Of a DNA stretch of 64,000 nucleotides, positions 19,414-40,576 are shown one piece after another (position 1 is the stretch's first letter; each line of letters starts with the position of its first letter). A model generated the notes under the pieces. The model was not told the origin of the DNA. It did not search any database and saw only the letters and a list, made by a program, of their open reading frames with translations. Location of the stretch: positions 51,872,664 through 51,936,663 of the forward strand of contig CM067448.1 of the NCBI GenBank assembly GCA_034508935.3. The letters run 5' to 3'. Source of the DNA: Berghia stephanieae (lineage: Eukaryota > Mollusca > Gastropoda > Nudibranchia > Aeolidiidae). The position numbers and the translations under genes are program-made.

Positions 19414-20048
19414 TTAACTCACTCAACCCTAACACCGACTATATCCGTAGTTTACCCGGGTTACTTTTTTGTTTTTGTTTTTACCCCATGCCTATTTATT
19501 ACATTTTTCTGAGACAAATTATAGACGTAGTAATAAAAGCTAATGTTTATAGTTTTTACATGTTAATGATAGTTGAATAAACCTATCTATGTACCTGCTC
19601 ATTTTTAATACATTTTTTCCCATTTTGAAAAGTAGCAAAAATCTCTAGGCATGAGTGAGTTAATTCTACATTTAGAGACAATCGGTCATACTTAATCTGT
19701 GAATAATACTACGACAGCACGCCAACTTTTCCCTAAATCACAACACATGACCACGAATGCGTTACTGAATTTGTCGCGTGCATGCATTGTCACTCATGAT
19801 ATTCGATACGCTTTTAACTCACTCAATCCTAGAGATTTTTGCTACTTTTCAAAATTGGAAAAAATAAATTTTAAATGAGCACGTGAATAGCTAGTTTTAT
19901 TCAACTATCATAAATGTGTAAAAACTAAAAACATTAGCTTTGATAATACGCCTATAATTTGTCTCATAAAAATGTAATAAATAGGCATGGGGTAAAAGTA
20001 ACCCGGGTTAACTACGGATATAGTCGGTGTTAGGGTTGAATGAGTTAA
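19414..20048. mobile_element. Inverted pair of MITEs with TTAA targets
   Basis: Two copies (19414-19663 and 19814-20048) in opposite orientation. Each is bounded by TTAA and the end CTCACTCAAyCCTA or its relatives. A third, incomplete copy is at 47345-47558. The TTAA duplication suggests a piggyBac-type source. Confidence 0.65.
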
Positions 20049-20224
20049 TGAGACACGGAAAGCTCTTCGAGGGTTGACAAAATAATACATCAAAGAGATT
20101 CTGAGCACGTTCGTTTACAGTTTTTAAATGTTTGTTTTCGAGATGTTTGTATAGTTTCTGTCTAGCAATAATGTTACAAAAGTGATGATAATCACAGTGT
20201 TATCTGAACATGTTATCATCTCCC

Positions 20225-20370
20225 AAGAGATACACTTATTTGCAGGTCATGATTACGCACCCAAATTGTTATTGTCTCATTGTTGTAATGGATTACTCTC
20301 AAACCAAAGCAAAATATTGTCCATTAAAAACTAAATGTCAAAATAAGCCCATAATATTTGCATTCGGTTG
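20225..20370 (+). mobile_element. MITE, GCAGGTCTGA type
   Basis: Contains ATTTGCAGGTCATGATTAC, CATTGTTGTAATGGA, and an inverted right half. Confidence 0.5.
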
Positions 20371-21220
20371 TCTTTAAAATAATTATAAAAATAGTGATAT
20401 GTAACTACTGTTGCAAGCAATTTCGTCTCTCCAAATTTATGACGAACTCCGGCAAACTACTTTCATTTAATTTGGGCTAGAAGACATATTAACCGATTTA
20501 GACGAGTTTCTATGATTCTTTTGTATATTCTGTAAGCTTTTTCAAATAATAATATGTGCGCACCAAGGTTTCTATCAATTCTTGGGGTAGCTCATTCCAT
20601 AAGCTATTTTTTATCCCAAGTTGTGAAATGACATTACCAGTTTGACGTCTTTAATATTAATATATAAAAAAAAGTTTGGCTGTGAAAAAATATTGCAGTT
20701 TGGCAGGGTTTCCTGTTTTTCTTTTTTCTTTTTCTTTTTGGCATTATCTCAACACAATAATGATTTTGAAATGCCTGGCACAAAAGCATCAGTTATATTT
20801 CTTTTCGCCCAAGAAGGGAAAAAATGTAAAATTTTAAAACACAGTTTTTATTCATGACGATAGAGAAAAAAAGACAGCGATTTATTTGATATTAAAGTGG
20901 GCTTTAAATATTTGGCTTTTTTTTTCCAGATCATCTGACAACTTTCTGACCAATATTTTGTTTGGCGTTTTAATAAATAAATTATCTGACAGCCGTGTTG
21001 CACCAAACCGCTGGCGGATTAGCAATGTCTTGAGAATTAGGAAATGATATATGTTTCTTAACTAACCAAACGGTCCATTTTAAAGGTTATTTCAAATCAA
21101 AGCCAAGAAATGTCACTTTCTACAGTCACCGAAAATTGAGTTTTCAAGCCATAAAAAGTAAAGACAGCAGAAAAAGTTTGATCCAAAAGTCAAGGACACT
21201 CTAGAAATTTATCTGCGTTT
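20371..21220. other. Upstream region of AHCY copy B
   Basis: No repeats of the local families and no exon were recognised in the 850 bp before the promoter. Confidence 0.5.
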
Positions 21221-21222
21221 TG

Positions 21223-21276
21223 ATTGGCTGCTGTGTAGTATATAAGCAGTCGACACTCGTGTTTCGGTCTCTCAGT
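21223..21276 (+). promoter_or_regulatory. Core promoter of AHCY copy B
   Basis: An inverted CCAAT box (ATTGG, 21223-21227), a TATA box TATATAAG (21239-21246) and an initiator-like TCAGT (21272-21276), about 30 bp after the TATA. This gives a predicted 5' UTR of about 54 nt before the ATG at 21328. Copy A has no equally clear arrangement. Confidence 0.7.
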
Positions 21277-21327
21277 GACAGGACTAGCAGACCGGTTAAA
21301 TCACCGAAAGTAAAGAACACATTCAAA

Positions 21328-30916
<9,589 letters not shown>

Positions 30917-31347
30917 TCTTGTTGAATATTCATTTTAAGAAATATATACATTAATATTTGACCACCCTGTTGTTGTCATTCATGCCTGCAAAGAAAAAGT
31001 TTAACTCGTTATCTACAGATTCACGTCAGTTCATATCTACATCTGTCGCATCACTGCTTGTATAGTGTGAGAAAGTCATATCCAATGGTACTCTTGTAAA
31101 AACTCGTTATAGAGTGGTTTCTGCATAGGTTTAAATCCTCATCAAAGCATTTATGGTAAAATGTGCTTCTCTTAGGATATATTTGTTATCTTTGATGCAC
31201 ACTGATGAAAGAGGGAATGTGTTATCTTCACATATTTTAATGGAGTGCTATTACTTAATTTTTAATTCCCGGTATTTTATTGTTGAAAGATAAGGGGTGT
31301 TTTGTGTTATGAAGGGAATGTAATTTGATTCATCATGGTATGCATGG

Positions 31348-31353
31348 AATAAA
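31348..31353 (+). promoter_or_regulatory. Poly(A) signal of AHCY copy B
   Basis: AATAAA 432 bp after the stop, the first perfect signal downstream. Confidence 0.5.
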
Positions 31354-31406
31354 TTTGAATTATCTACGTTGTTTTGTCTCTGTAGATCATTTTGACAAGC
31401 CTTTTT

Positions 31407-32089
31407 ATTTTTTGGTACTGTCTTCTATCCCCTTATATCTGTTTTCCAACATGCTTTCTGTCTTTGTCTTGGAATGAGATTACTTGGATTTGCCCTGGCC
31501 TGGGCCGGATACCCTAGCTGTCAAATGTATAGTTAGTTTTGGGAGATTATAGTTTTTGTCTTGTAAATCATCTCTCAGTCATGTATTGTTTTGTTTACAT
31601 TTAATATATATGATTTGTAAACATTTGAGTGTATCCCTCTTAGTTGGGACCTGTGCTTGTGTCTGGATGAGACTTTTAGCTGATCTCAAACTGAGTGAGT
31701 ACTTTGCTAGTGTGCTCTTGGAATCTACATTTGTTTCCTAAAGTTAGATCTTTGGGAGATGATATTTTTTGTCTTGTAAATCATCTCTCTGTCATGTACT
31801 GTATTGTTTTGTTTACATATTATGTATGATTTGTAAACTTTGAGTATATCCTCTTAGTTGGGACTGCGCTTGTGTCTGGATGAGACTTGTAGTTGATCTC
31901 AGAGTACATTGATAGTGTGCTCTTGGAATCTACATCTGTTTCCCATTTAAACAAATTCCCCTTTGTCTTACCTTTTCTTGGGTGCTTTATTTGTAATTCT
32001 AAAACTTATTACTATCCCATTTTCTTCCTTTTTACTGGCGCTGATATGACCTTAATGTGTTGCAAGCGCTGTTAAACCCTTAAAAACAA
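31407..32089 (+). mobile_element. Two partial R526 retroposons in tandem
   Basis: One partial copy (31407-31742) is followed by a second (31745-32089) that starts inside the element. Only the second carries the 3' end (GCGCTGATATGACC, AAACCCTTAAAAAC). This suggests a head-to-tail duplication or unequal exchange. Confidence 0.65.
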
Positions 32090-32331
32090 TCGCTTGTCAT
32101 ATTGTTATACTGGACTCATACAGTACATGTGGATCTCAAATTTCTGTTTTGCCAATTTCCACTATTTCGAGTCCCCTCCCCATTGTCCTGTAAATGGGTA
32201 ACCTCCATTAATTTTTATTTTGCCATCCGTACCACAGTGCTGCCGTACTTTTGAAAAACACATATTAAAAAATTTGGCCAGGAAACTCGTCCTTCAAATA
32301 TTGATCGATTTAAACGACCCTCATCTTAGTA

Positions 32332-35300
32332 AATAGTAAATAATGAATTTATATACGCCTAAACATCCACGTTAATCGTGCTCTGCAGCGCTTTACATAA
32401 TAAAAATAAAAATAAAAATGTTTAAAAACAACAAAATTAAAAATCACGACACGACATGATACATAATAAGCATGCATACAAAAAACAGAATCAAAGCAAC
32501 ATCCATTTCATGAAAAATAAGCCTCGCGGAACAACTCAGTCTTCAGACATTTCCTGAAAGATGATAAGTTTTCACAGGACTTTGTCCGAGGACTAAGTGC
32601 GTTCCATAGGCGTGGAGCTATGAATGAAAAGGCTTTTTCACCGAAAGTGGATTTTGAGGTGGTAACTTTTAGAAGTTGGGACTGAGATGATCTTAGATTT
32701 CGAGTGGGTTCATATTTTTTAATCAGTTCCTTCAAATATTCAGGAGCCAATCCATCCAGACATCTAAAAACATAGCACAATATTTTAAATTCTATCCTAT
32801 ACTTCACAGGAAGCCAGTGCAATTCCTGGAGAACTGGTGTTATATGATCTCTTTTTTTCGTTAATTTTATAAGTCTAGCCGCTTTATTTTGAATTTTTTG
32901 TAGTTGATGAATTAATCTACTTTGACAGCCAATGAGAAGGGAATTGCAATAATCTAATCTGCTAGTAATAAACGAATTAACAAGCATCTTTGTAATATCT
33001 TCATCAATATAATGTCTGATTCTTCCAATGTTTCTAATGTGATAGTTACAACATTGGCATATTTTTTTAACATGATCTTCCATGGATAACCCTTGATCTA
33101 AATACACCCCAAGATTTCTCACACAAGAACTAGGTTTAATAGCATTTTCACCCACTAGTATCTCATTTGTAGATATTTTTGAGAGTTGATACCTATTTCC
33201 GAAAATTATCATTTCCGTCTTGTCATCATTAAATTTAAGTTTGTTTAGTTTCATCCAATCCTTTATGTTGGCAATGCAATTTTCCATAACAGATACTGAT
33301 GACAGCTCTGGATCATTATCGAGTTTTGTATACAGCTGAGTGTCATCAGCATAAAAATGAAAATCAATGGGAAAAGTGGATAACATATGAGAGAGGGGAG
33401 CAGTATACATTGTAAAAAGGAGGTGGCCGAGAATAGATCCCTGAGGCACTCCACACGTTAATATGGATGAAGTTGATACATGGTTTTCTATAATTACTGA
33501 GTTCTTTCAAACAAATATTCCTTTAACCAGCCCAAAGCTGTGCCACTGATATAAAATTGATCACGTAGTCTAGTTAAAAGTAAATTTTGATCGATAGTGT
33601 CGAATGCAGCACTTAAATCTAGTAAAACAAGCATCGCAGCACTTTTATGATCTATATCATTTACAATATCATTAAAAACTTTAAGTAATGCCGTTTCCGT
33701 GCTATGGGAGGCTTTGTAGGCAGATTGAAATTTAACATTTAAGGCATTCGTCTCTAGATGGTTAATAATACGAGCAGCAACGACTTTTTCGATTAATTTT
33801 GAAATGAAATTTAAATTTGACACAGGTCTAAAATTATTTAACTCATTGCAGTCAAGATTTGCTTTTTTCTTCAGGGGTCTAACCAAGGCATGTTTCAGCA
33901 TATTTGGAAAATCGGGCAACGTTAGACTTTCATTTACGATAGATGCAATTGCTGGAGCAAGATAATTTGAACATGATTTTATGAGCCAAGTTGGTGTTTT
34001 ATCTAGCGGGCATGATTTATTAGGCATATCTGACAAAATATTTTTAACTTCCTCTATTGTTACGGGTTCAAACGACGTTAACATTTTATAACAGGTGTTC
34101 ATAGATTTAGTTGGTTGTGTCGTGCAGGTAAGTGTTGTGTCCTCCTGTAGTGTCTCTTCCGTTGATGTTGATCTTCCAGGCGATGTCACGTGCCTTGTCA
34201 TTGTTGTTGTTTTCATTGGTGAAGTCATGCTTGTTTCAATTTCAACTCGTGATGTCGTGCTAGGATGTAGATTTGTGGGGCTGTCGTTGTCTAGTTCCTG
34301 TCGGATGTTGGAAATTTTCTCAATGAAAAAGGTGTTGAATTTGTCACAGAGTTCTTTTGGAGATGTATTTGTTGGTAAATTATTTGTATTCGATGGTGTG
34401 ATCATTTCTTTGACAGTATTATAAAGCTTTTTCGAGTCAAGTTTGCTTTTTATCAGAGTGTCCTTCACATATTGCCGCTTGGTACTGACTATTAATTGAT
34501 TGGTATAATTTTTGGCTTTTTTATAAATTTGCTTGTGAATTTCAAGTCCAGACTTACGCCAAATACCTTCCTGATGACGTCTGTCATGTTTGGCCTTTCG
34601 TATTTCAGCAGTAAACCATTTGGAATTTGGTCTTAGGACGATCGTTCTGGACTTGAGGGGCGCATGATTTTCCAGACACTTATTGAGTGATGTGTAGAGG
34701 AGATCTAATTTCTCTGTAACGCCGTGTGTATTTATAACGTTATTATTTATGCCCAACTCCCGAATTTGGTCCAATAATTTGGTGTGGTTTATGTTTTTCG
34801 TTTTTCTATAGCGGACTGTACGCCGATTTGAAATTGGGACAGGGACATTGATCTTAAAAAAAAATACTGGGTGGTGGTCTGAAATGTCTGGGCTTCCGAT
34901 CCTGATCTCACGAGTGGAAGTATCTATGGACCGTGTGATAACGAGATCGAGGGTGTGTCCACCCTCGTGAGTTGGTCCTTTGACATTTTGTTTGAGATCG
35001 AATATTTCTACTGGGTGGGGATCCTGACCTCCCATAGCGGGCAGGGAGGTACATACTGTGTCTTCTATCCCCTTATATCTGTTTTCCAACATGCTTTCTG
35101 TCTTTGTCTTGGAATGAGATTACTTGGTTTTGTCCTGGCTCTGGCCGGAGTCCTAGCTGGGAGGGAAACAGTCAAATGCATAGTTATTGTTTTGGGAGAT
35201 GATATTTTTTTCCTTGTAAATCTCTCTGTTCTGTATTATTATTTTTATTTTGAATGTATAATGTAAGCATTTGAGTGTATTCCTCTTTGTTGGATTTTGT

Positions 35301-35814
35301 GCTTGTGTCTGGATGAGACTTGTAGGTGATTTCAAACTAAGTACATTGGTGGTATGCACTTGGAATCTACATCTGATCCCTATTTGTTCTCAGTTCCCCT
35401 TTGTCTTACTTTTTCTTGGGTGCTTTAATTGTAATTCTAGAACTTTTTACTATCCCATTTTCTTCCTTTTTACTGGCGCTGATATAACCTAAATGTGTTG
35501 CAAGCGCCGTAAAACCCTTAAAAACAAAAACAAAAACGAATATTTCTAGAAGTTTGGTGAAGTTGTCCGAAATCTCGGCATGAAAATTAAAATCACCTAA
35601 AATAATAATTTCTCGATTCACTGTGTTTTTTGCGTGGAGAAAATCTTCAAATTCTTTTATAAAAGTTGTATTTGTGCTCTTGTTTTTAGTTGATGGTGGT
35701 GGTCTGTAAATGGTTACGACGTTAAAATGTCTTGTTATTATGACTAAAGTGAATTTCGATGCATTCGAATGAGTCATAGTTTTGTTTTTCTCGTTTGATA
35801 ATATTCAATTGGTC
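32332..35814 (-). mobile_element. CR1-like non-LTR retrotransposon, nearly complete ORF2
   Basis: Reading down the minus strand: endonuclease pieces (YRPPPS, LGDFNFHAE at 35777-35550; LDLVIT, SDHHPVFF near 34990-34860), reverse transcriptase (FRPVSNLNFISKLIEK, LLDLSAAFDTID, PQGSILG, FHFYADDTQLY), then the C-terminal LHWLPVKYRIEFK region ending LFREAYFS at 32508, and a 3' UTR ending GCG-TATATAAATTC plus a TTTACTAT-type tail. The endonuclease N-terminus is missing. One frameshift separates 33494 and 33449, and an R526 copy is inserted at 35011-35536. The LINE itself sits inside an FB270 foldback (CATCTTAG/CATCTTGG at the two junctions). Confidence 0.85.
35011..35536 (+). mobile_element. R526 retroposon, full length, 12-bp target duplication
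   Basis: A 526-bp element flanked by CGAATATTTCTA on both sides (34999-35010, 35537-35548). It starts CTGGGTGGGGATCCTGACC and ends in an AAACAAAAACAAAAAC tail preceded by a hairpin (GGCGCT and AGCGCC around a 23-nt loop). No reading frame is shared among copies and no clear tRNA-type A/B boxes were seen. It interrupts the endonuclease region of the LINE. Confidence 0.85.
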
Positions 35815-36076
35815 TCTAAAAACACACATCTTGGCAAAAACTATCAAAACCGGGACTTTGCTGAAGTGCCTGGCCAACAGTGACGTTTAACATTTAAGTC
35901 GCGACATGACAACGTTAGGCAATATTACAATATTTTTTGGGGCAGAGACAACGCTATTAATGGCCAGGTACTCGTTTTACACCAGAGTATGGCGAGAGAA
36001 TGAGTAAAGAGCCTTCTCCAGGGACTCAACGATGTGCCGAGCTAGGCTGAGTGTCGTACCACGACCACATAGTTGC
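35815..36076 (-). mobile_element. FB270 half plus SINE1 fragment
   Basis: 35815-35865 is the distal arm of the foldback split by the LINE (CATCTTGGCAAAAAC). It is followed by a reverse SINE1 body and head (35866-36076). Confidence 0.6.
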
Positions 36077-36171
36077 ACCAAAAATAATTAAGACAAAGGG
36101 TACTGTACTTGTCCAAATACAGAAGAGAAAGATCTAAAAACAAAATATCCTCTTGTCCAATCGATGTCCAG

Positions 36172-36413
36172 AGCCATAGGCCCTTGGAACCCGGGTATAT
36201 TGAAACTGTCAATAACAAATGCTTGCTACCCTTTGGATAGGGCGTATGTCTATTGCAAAGTACTTTCTGCCAGATCTAACTGACCCAGCTACCAAATCAC
36301 TGCAGGGTGGACAAGGAGGGGTGTCAGTGTCAGTAAAATTTCTTGACATCACCCAGGATTGATCTCAGTCCCTTTGAATGTACGTGCTCTACCAAACCGA
36401 GCTATCGGGACCC
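36172..36413 (-). mobile_element. SINE2 copy
   Basis: Reverse copy with GGGTCCCGATAGCTCGG head on the minus strand and the AAAGTACTTTGCAATAGAC body. Confidence 0.7.
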
Positions 36414-36859
36414 ACTGTCCAATCAAAGAGCCCTTTAAAAATTTCACTGAGATACATGGGATGCACTTAAATGTTTAAAAGACACAGATCAATAATTATA
36501 TAAAATCATATGAAACGAATGCATGCATTTGAATTTGATAATTTGTTTTTTGACAAAAGATCCCAGCTAGTGCTTCGACAAATCAAATAGCCTCGTTCAA
36601 GACCAAAGACAAAGTTACGGGGAAAGGGGACAAAAGAAGCACTAGTTTATGTCACAATCACTCAAGGTCAAGGACATATCAAAGTATTTTATGGCCCTTT
36701 CTCTTAACCATCGTCTTTTTATGAGTGCAAAGTAGTATTAAATGTTGGGAACTGTACAATTTTTTTTCTCTCTCAAATCTCCCTCTTTATTTATTTTTTT
36801 TTTGTTTAGGATTCCACACTTTTTCACTTTATGGGTTGGCAGCTAAGGGCCCCCACACT
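36414..36859. other. Intergenic, nothing recognised
   Basis: No coding or repeat similarity was noticed. Confidence 0.4.
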
Positions 36860-37094
36860 TTAACCCTCTCCTTACCACCTGCAACAAAATCGTCACATTT
36901 GTTACGACACAAAATACATTTTTCTTATTCAGATTTATTTTGTACATCACAAACTTTGAAGAATGATCTTTAATTAATAAGAGCATAAAGTTGTTTTGTA
37001 GAGAGCTTGTTTGAGTTTTAAAAATTCATTTTTCTGCTGGGTAAGCCTGCCATTTTGGGAAAATACTGAAAAGGATCAGTGAGGAGAGAGTTAA
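36860..37094. mobile_element. TTAA-flanked MITE (piggyBac-type)
   Basis: TTAACCCTCTCCTTACCACC at the left, GTGAGGAGAGAGTTAA at the right. A second copy at 63185-63423 has the same ends. Confidence 0.75.
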
Positions 37095-37293
37095 ATTGAT
37101 TTCAAACCAATCTACAAAATAATTAAAACCAGACCAAAGCAGTATTAATTTTTCATATCACAATTGAAAATTTATTTTACTGTTGACAATCTGTAACAAA
37201 GTTTATAGAATGGCAATCCTAATTGTTGACAGGATGCGAGTTTTACATTAACTTAGAATCTATACATGATCATAATATCTACAACACGATATA

Positions 37294-38021
37294 CAGTGGA
37301 ACCCAGATATAACGAATTTAAAAAACTCTTTCTCAAAGGTAAAATTTTCTGGCTATAACAGGGACTTTTAAGAACCAAATCAATTATAACAGGCACGCCG
37401 AAACCCACTCTATATCTCTATAAAGTCAAAACAAAGCCCCATTAGACTGCGGGTAAGCCTACAAACTGAAGGCAATGGAGAACAAGGCTAGGCCTAATTC
37501 GTGAATTCTGTGAATGTGTATGTATATATATATACTACTGTACTACATCATTTTCAGTATAACAGGGGTCTTGCTGCAGACAAATGGTGTGTAACAATTG
37601 GATTGTTTCCATTGAAATTCAGCTATAACAACAGGACCCGGAGTTATAACAGGGGGTTTTAGGCAAATCCCACCAACACAGTTAAATTCAAGTTTTAAAT
37701 AAAAATGAATACAGCTTCAAAAAAATAGAACAAAAATTCCAAACACAGAGCGTTTTGGGCTCAAAACCCTTCTTCAGCCAACAACAATAACAAATGCATT
37801 ACTATTACTAAAAACCTAGAACGACGACAGAATTTTTGTCATCGACCCTTTTATAAAAAAATAGTGTATTTATGTTTTTATTGTTGTCGTCTGAAGAAGG
37901 ATTTTGAGCCCGAAACATAATGTGTTTGGTATTTTTTTATATTTCATTTTTGTTTTATACTTTACAGTCCACAGCTTCTGGCTCCTTCGTGACACTGTTA
38001 TATTATATAAAGGTTCCACTG
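37294..38021. mobile_element. Pogo/Tigger-like MITE with internal insertion
   Basis: Ends CAGTGGAACCCAGATATAACG and GGTTCCACTG (inner part AGATATAACGAA) are inverted and flanked by TA. Internal GGCTATAACAGGG repeats are typical of pogo-like non-autonomous elements. A foldback (37698-37980) is inserted in it. Its right end is 32 bp from the OXA1L stop codon, so it lies in the OXA1L 3' UTR. Confidence 0.7.
37698..37980. repeat. Foldback with hammerhead-like core
   Basis: Two inverted arms share AACAAAAATTCCAAACACAG and TGAAGAAGG-TTTTGAGCCC motifs. The right arm has CTGAAGA...GAGCCCGAAAC, resembling the conserved hammerhead ribozyme core. Related elements: 53488-53756 and 63725-63795. Confidence 0.5.
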
Positions 38022-38053
38022 TACTTCCCATCTTTTTTTCTTCTTTCTTTTCA

Positions 38054-40505
38054 CTAGGATCTGATATTATTTCCATCTGACACAGACTTGGGTTTGATCG
38101 TCTTGATATCCTTGGGGTTGTAGGCGTACGTCTTGATGATGGGCCCTTGAGCTGCTTTACGTAGATTCCTCTCGTCCAATCTTTGTCTCTCCATCACTTT
38201 CTGGGATGCTTTCATGTTGCCCCAAGCTATAAAAGAAAGACAACAATGTAGTTAGTTGTGCGGCTATGTGATATGACACCCGCTTTCGGATCGGAAGGTC
38301 CTGGGTTTGCGCCTCGCCCGACGCATAGTTGAGTCCTTGGAAAAGGCTCTTTACGCACATTCTCTCACCGTACTCAGGTGTAAAATGAGTACCTGGCTGT
38401 TAACAGCGTAATTGTAATATCGCCTAACAAGCGTCATGTCTCGTTCTACATGTTAGGTGTTGCTGTCGGTCAGGGAACCCCTATAAAGGGCTTTGAGTAT
38501 GTTGAGTGGATATTGCGCTAGATAAAAGCTCAAGTATTGTTTTAGATTGAGGCGGTTTGAAGGACAAGTAGTCCTTCAGATCTAAGATCTGGAGTTCGTC
38601 TGATTTCTATGGCATTTAAAGATCATTTTTTAAAAAACGCATAAAGTGAGCTTTTCTTTTGCGAAACATCCACTAAACGTGCTCAAAGTGCTTTACATGG
38701 GGTCTCCAGACAACACTTAACACAGACCTGCCAGCCCTTCACATTCCAAAAGTGGAATCAGAAGGCCTGAAAATAAGAGTTTGAGACATAAAATAGGAAT
38801 TTCACCTTTTAACCCTTCACTCTTCGCTCTCTTTTTATTCTTACCATTATCAGTTTTTGAAAATCTGAATTTTAGACACAATGGGGGAATGGTACAATAT
38901 GAAGAGTTAAAATAGGAATGATTTTGCCAAAAGTGGAAGGTTGGCAAGTATGCTTAACATGCAGGACAAGACATGATGCCAGTCAGGTGATATTATTACA
39001 ATTTTTTTTTGGACAGAGACGACGCAATAAACATACTCATTTTACATCCAAGTACAGTGAGACGATGTGAGTAAAGAGCCTTTTCCAAGAACTCAGCTAT
39101 GCACTGTTCAATGTGGGACTCGAACTCTGGACCTTTTGATCTAAAGGCGAGTGTCATACCACAAGACCACATAGAGCAAATGCTTCGTACCTCTATGATA
39201 AGATGCTAGTTTATCGTAGAGTACTTTCCACCAGATATAACAGACCCAGCTACTCAATCTCTTCTGAGTGAACAGGGGAGTATGAAAAAGATCTGACTTT
39301 TGTGAAGCTAAGAGTGTTTCAAGATAACCCTATCAATCTTAAAAAATGAACCATAGAGCTAATATATATTCAAATGGTGTCCGAGTAACTTTCTCAGAAC
39401 CATTTTAAATGCGTCATAGACTATTGACCTAAACCTCTTTCTTACCACCTACAGGAAAATCTATCTATGAAATGAAAGGATTATTTCCCCTTACTTACAT
39501 TCCTTAAATCCATCCACAAATCCTTTTTTTTTCAGAAGTAAAGGCGGGTGCTCCACCTTTTTAGGAATCTTGAAAAATGTCCGAACTTGGGGAATCTTTA
39601 GAAACAAAACTTGTGTCAAAGAAAACACATTGGATGTGAACCAATACACAAGCATAGCCTGGAGACAAATTAAAATTAAAAATTATATTAATTATTATTT
39701 TAATTATAAAAAAATATAAAATACCATTCAAGATAGCAACAGAGTAATATAAATAAAGAATATTCCTTCAATGCAAAGAAAAAACATAAAAAAAAAATTT
39801 CAGCTAAAATTGCTTCCTTTCTTTAGTAAAATATAATAATGTTGCTGCTCGAAGCTCGAAGAAAAAAATAATAATGTGAAGTTGAATGTAAGCTTCAATT
39901 AAATTACAAAAACAGATCAAATGAACGTTTCGGTTTTCCCCTTTATCAAGAAAACATGATGAATGAAACACCACAGATGAATGAGATGATGTGGTAGTGG
40001 CGTAGTTAAGATGAATCATCTTATTATTTAGTAAAATATAGAAAATACCAAAAGACAAAACAAAAATGTGATTATTCAAATAGCATTTTAATGCAGGATG
40101 TCTGAATGCATCACTCAAGCAGACCAGTCAAATTGAAAACTTCAAATTTAGTAATTTTTATGTCAATTTTTAGTAAGTTGACAAGGCAATTAGTCATTTC
40201 TGAAATCTTGTACGAACAACCGCAATTTGACATTGATGATCACTTCAACGTTACATCGACATGCTTATGCGTATATTATTATTATTATCATTATTATAGT
40301 AGTAGTAGTAGTAGTAGTAGTTCTTCTTCTTTTTATCATTATTATTATTATTGTTGTTGCTGCTGTTATTATTATAATTATAATAAACTCATATTTCCGT
40401 AATTGACTAGGACATTTGTCTAAAATTCGTAAAATTACGATAAATTTGGCAGCTATGCTTACGTTTGAATGAGTATCAAGGCTATCAGCAGATATTGCAT
40501 GATTG

Positions 40506-40576
<71 letters not shown>

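Noticed and set aside
34095-34424. Valine/serine-rich plus-strand frame of 109 codons
   Set aside because: It is antisense to the LINE protein and has no independent support.
34955-35266. Open frame of 103 codons, with similar frames at 29963 and 58584
   Set aside because: These are shared only because all lie in R526 copies; other full copies are interrupted in the same frame, so no protein is implied.
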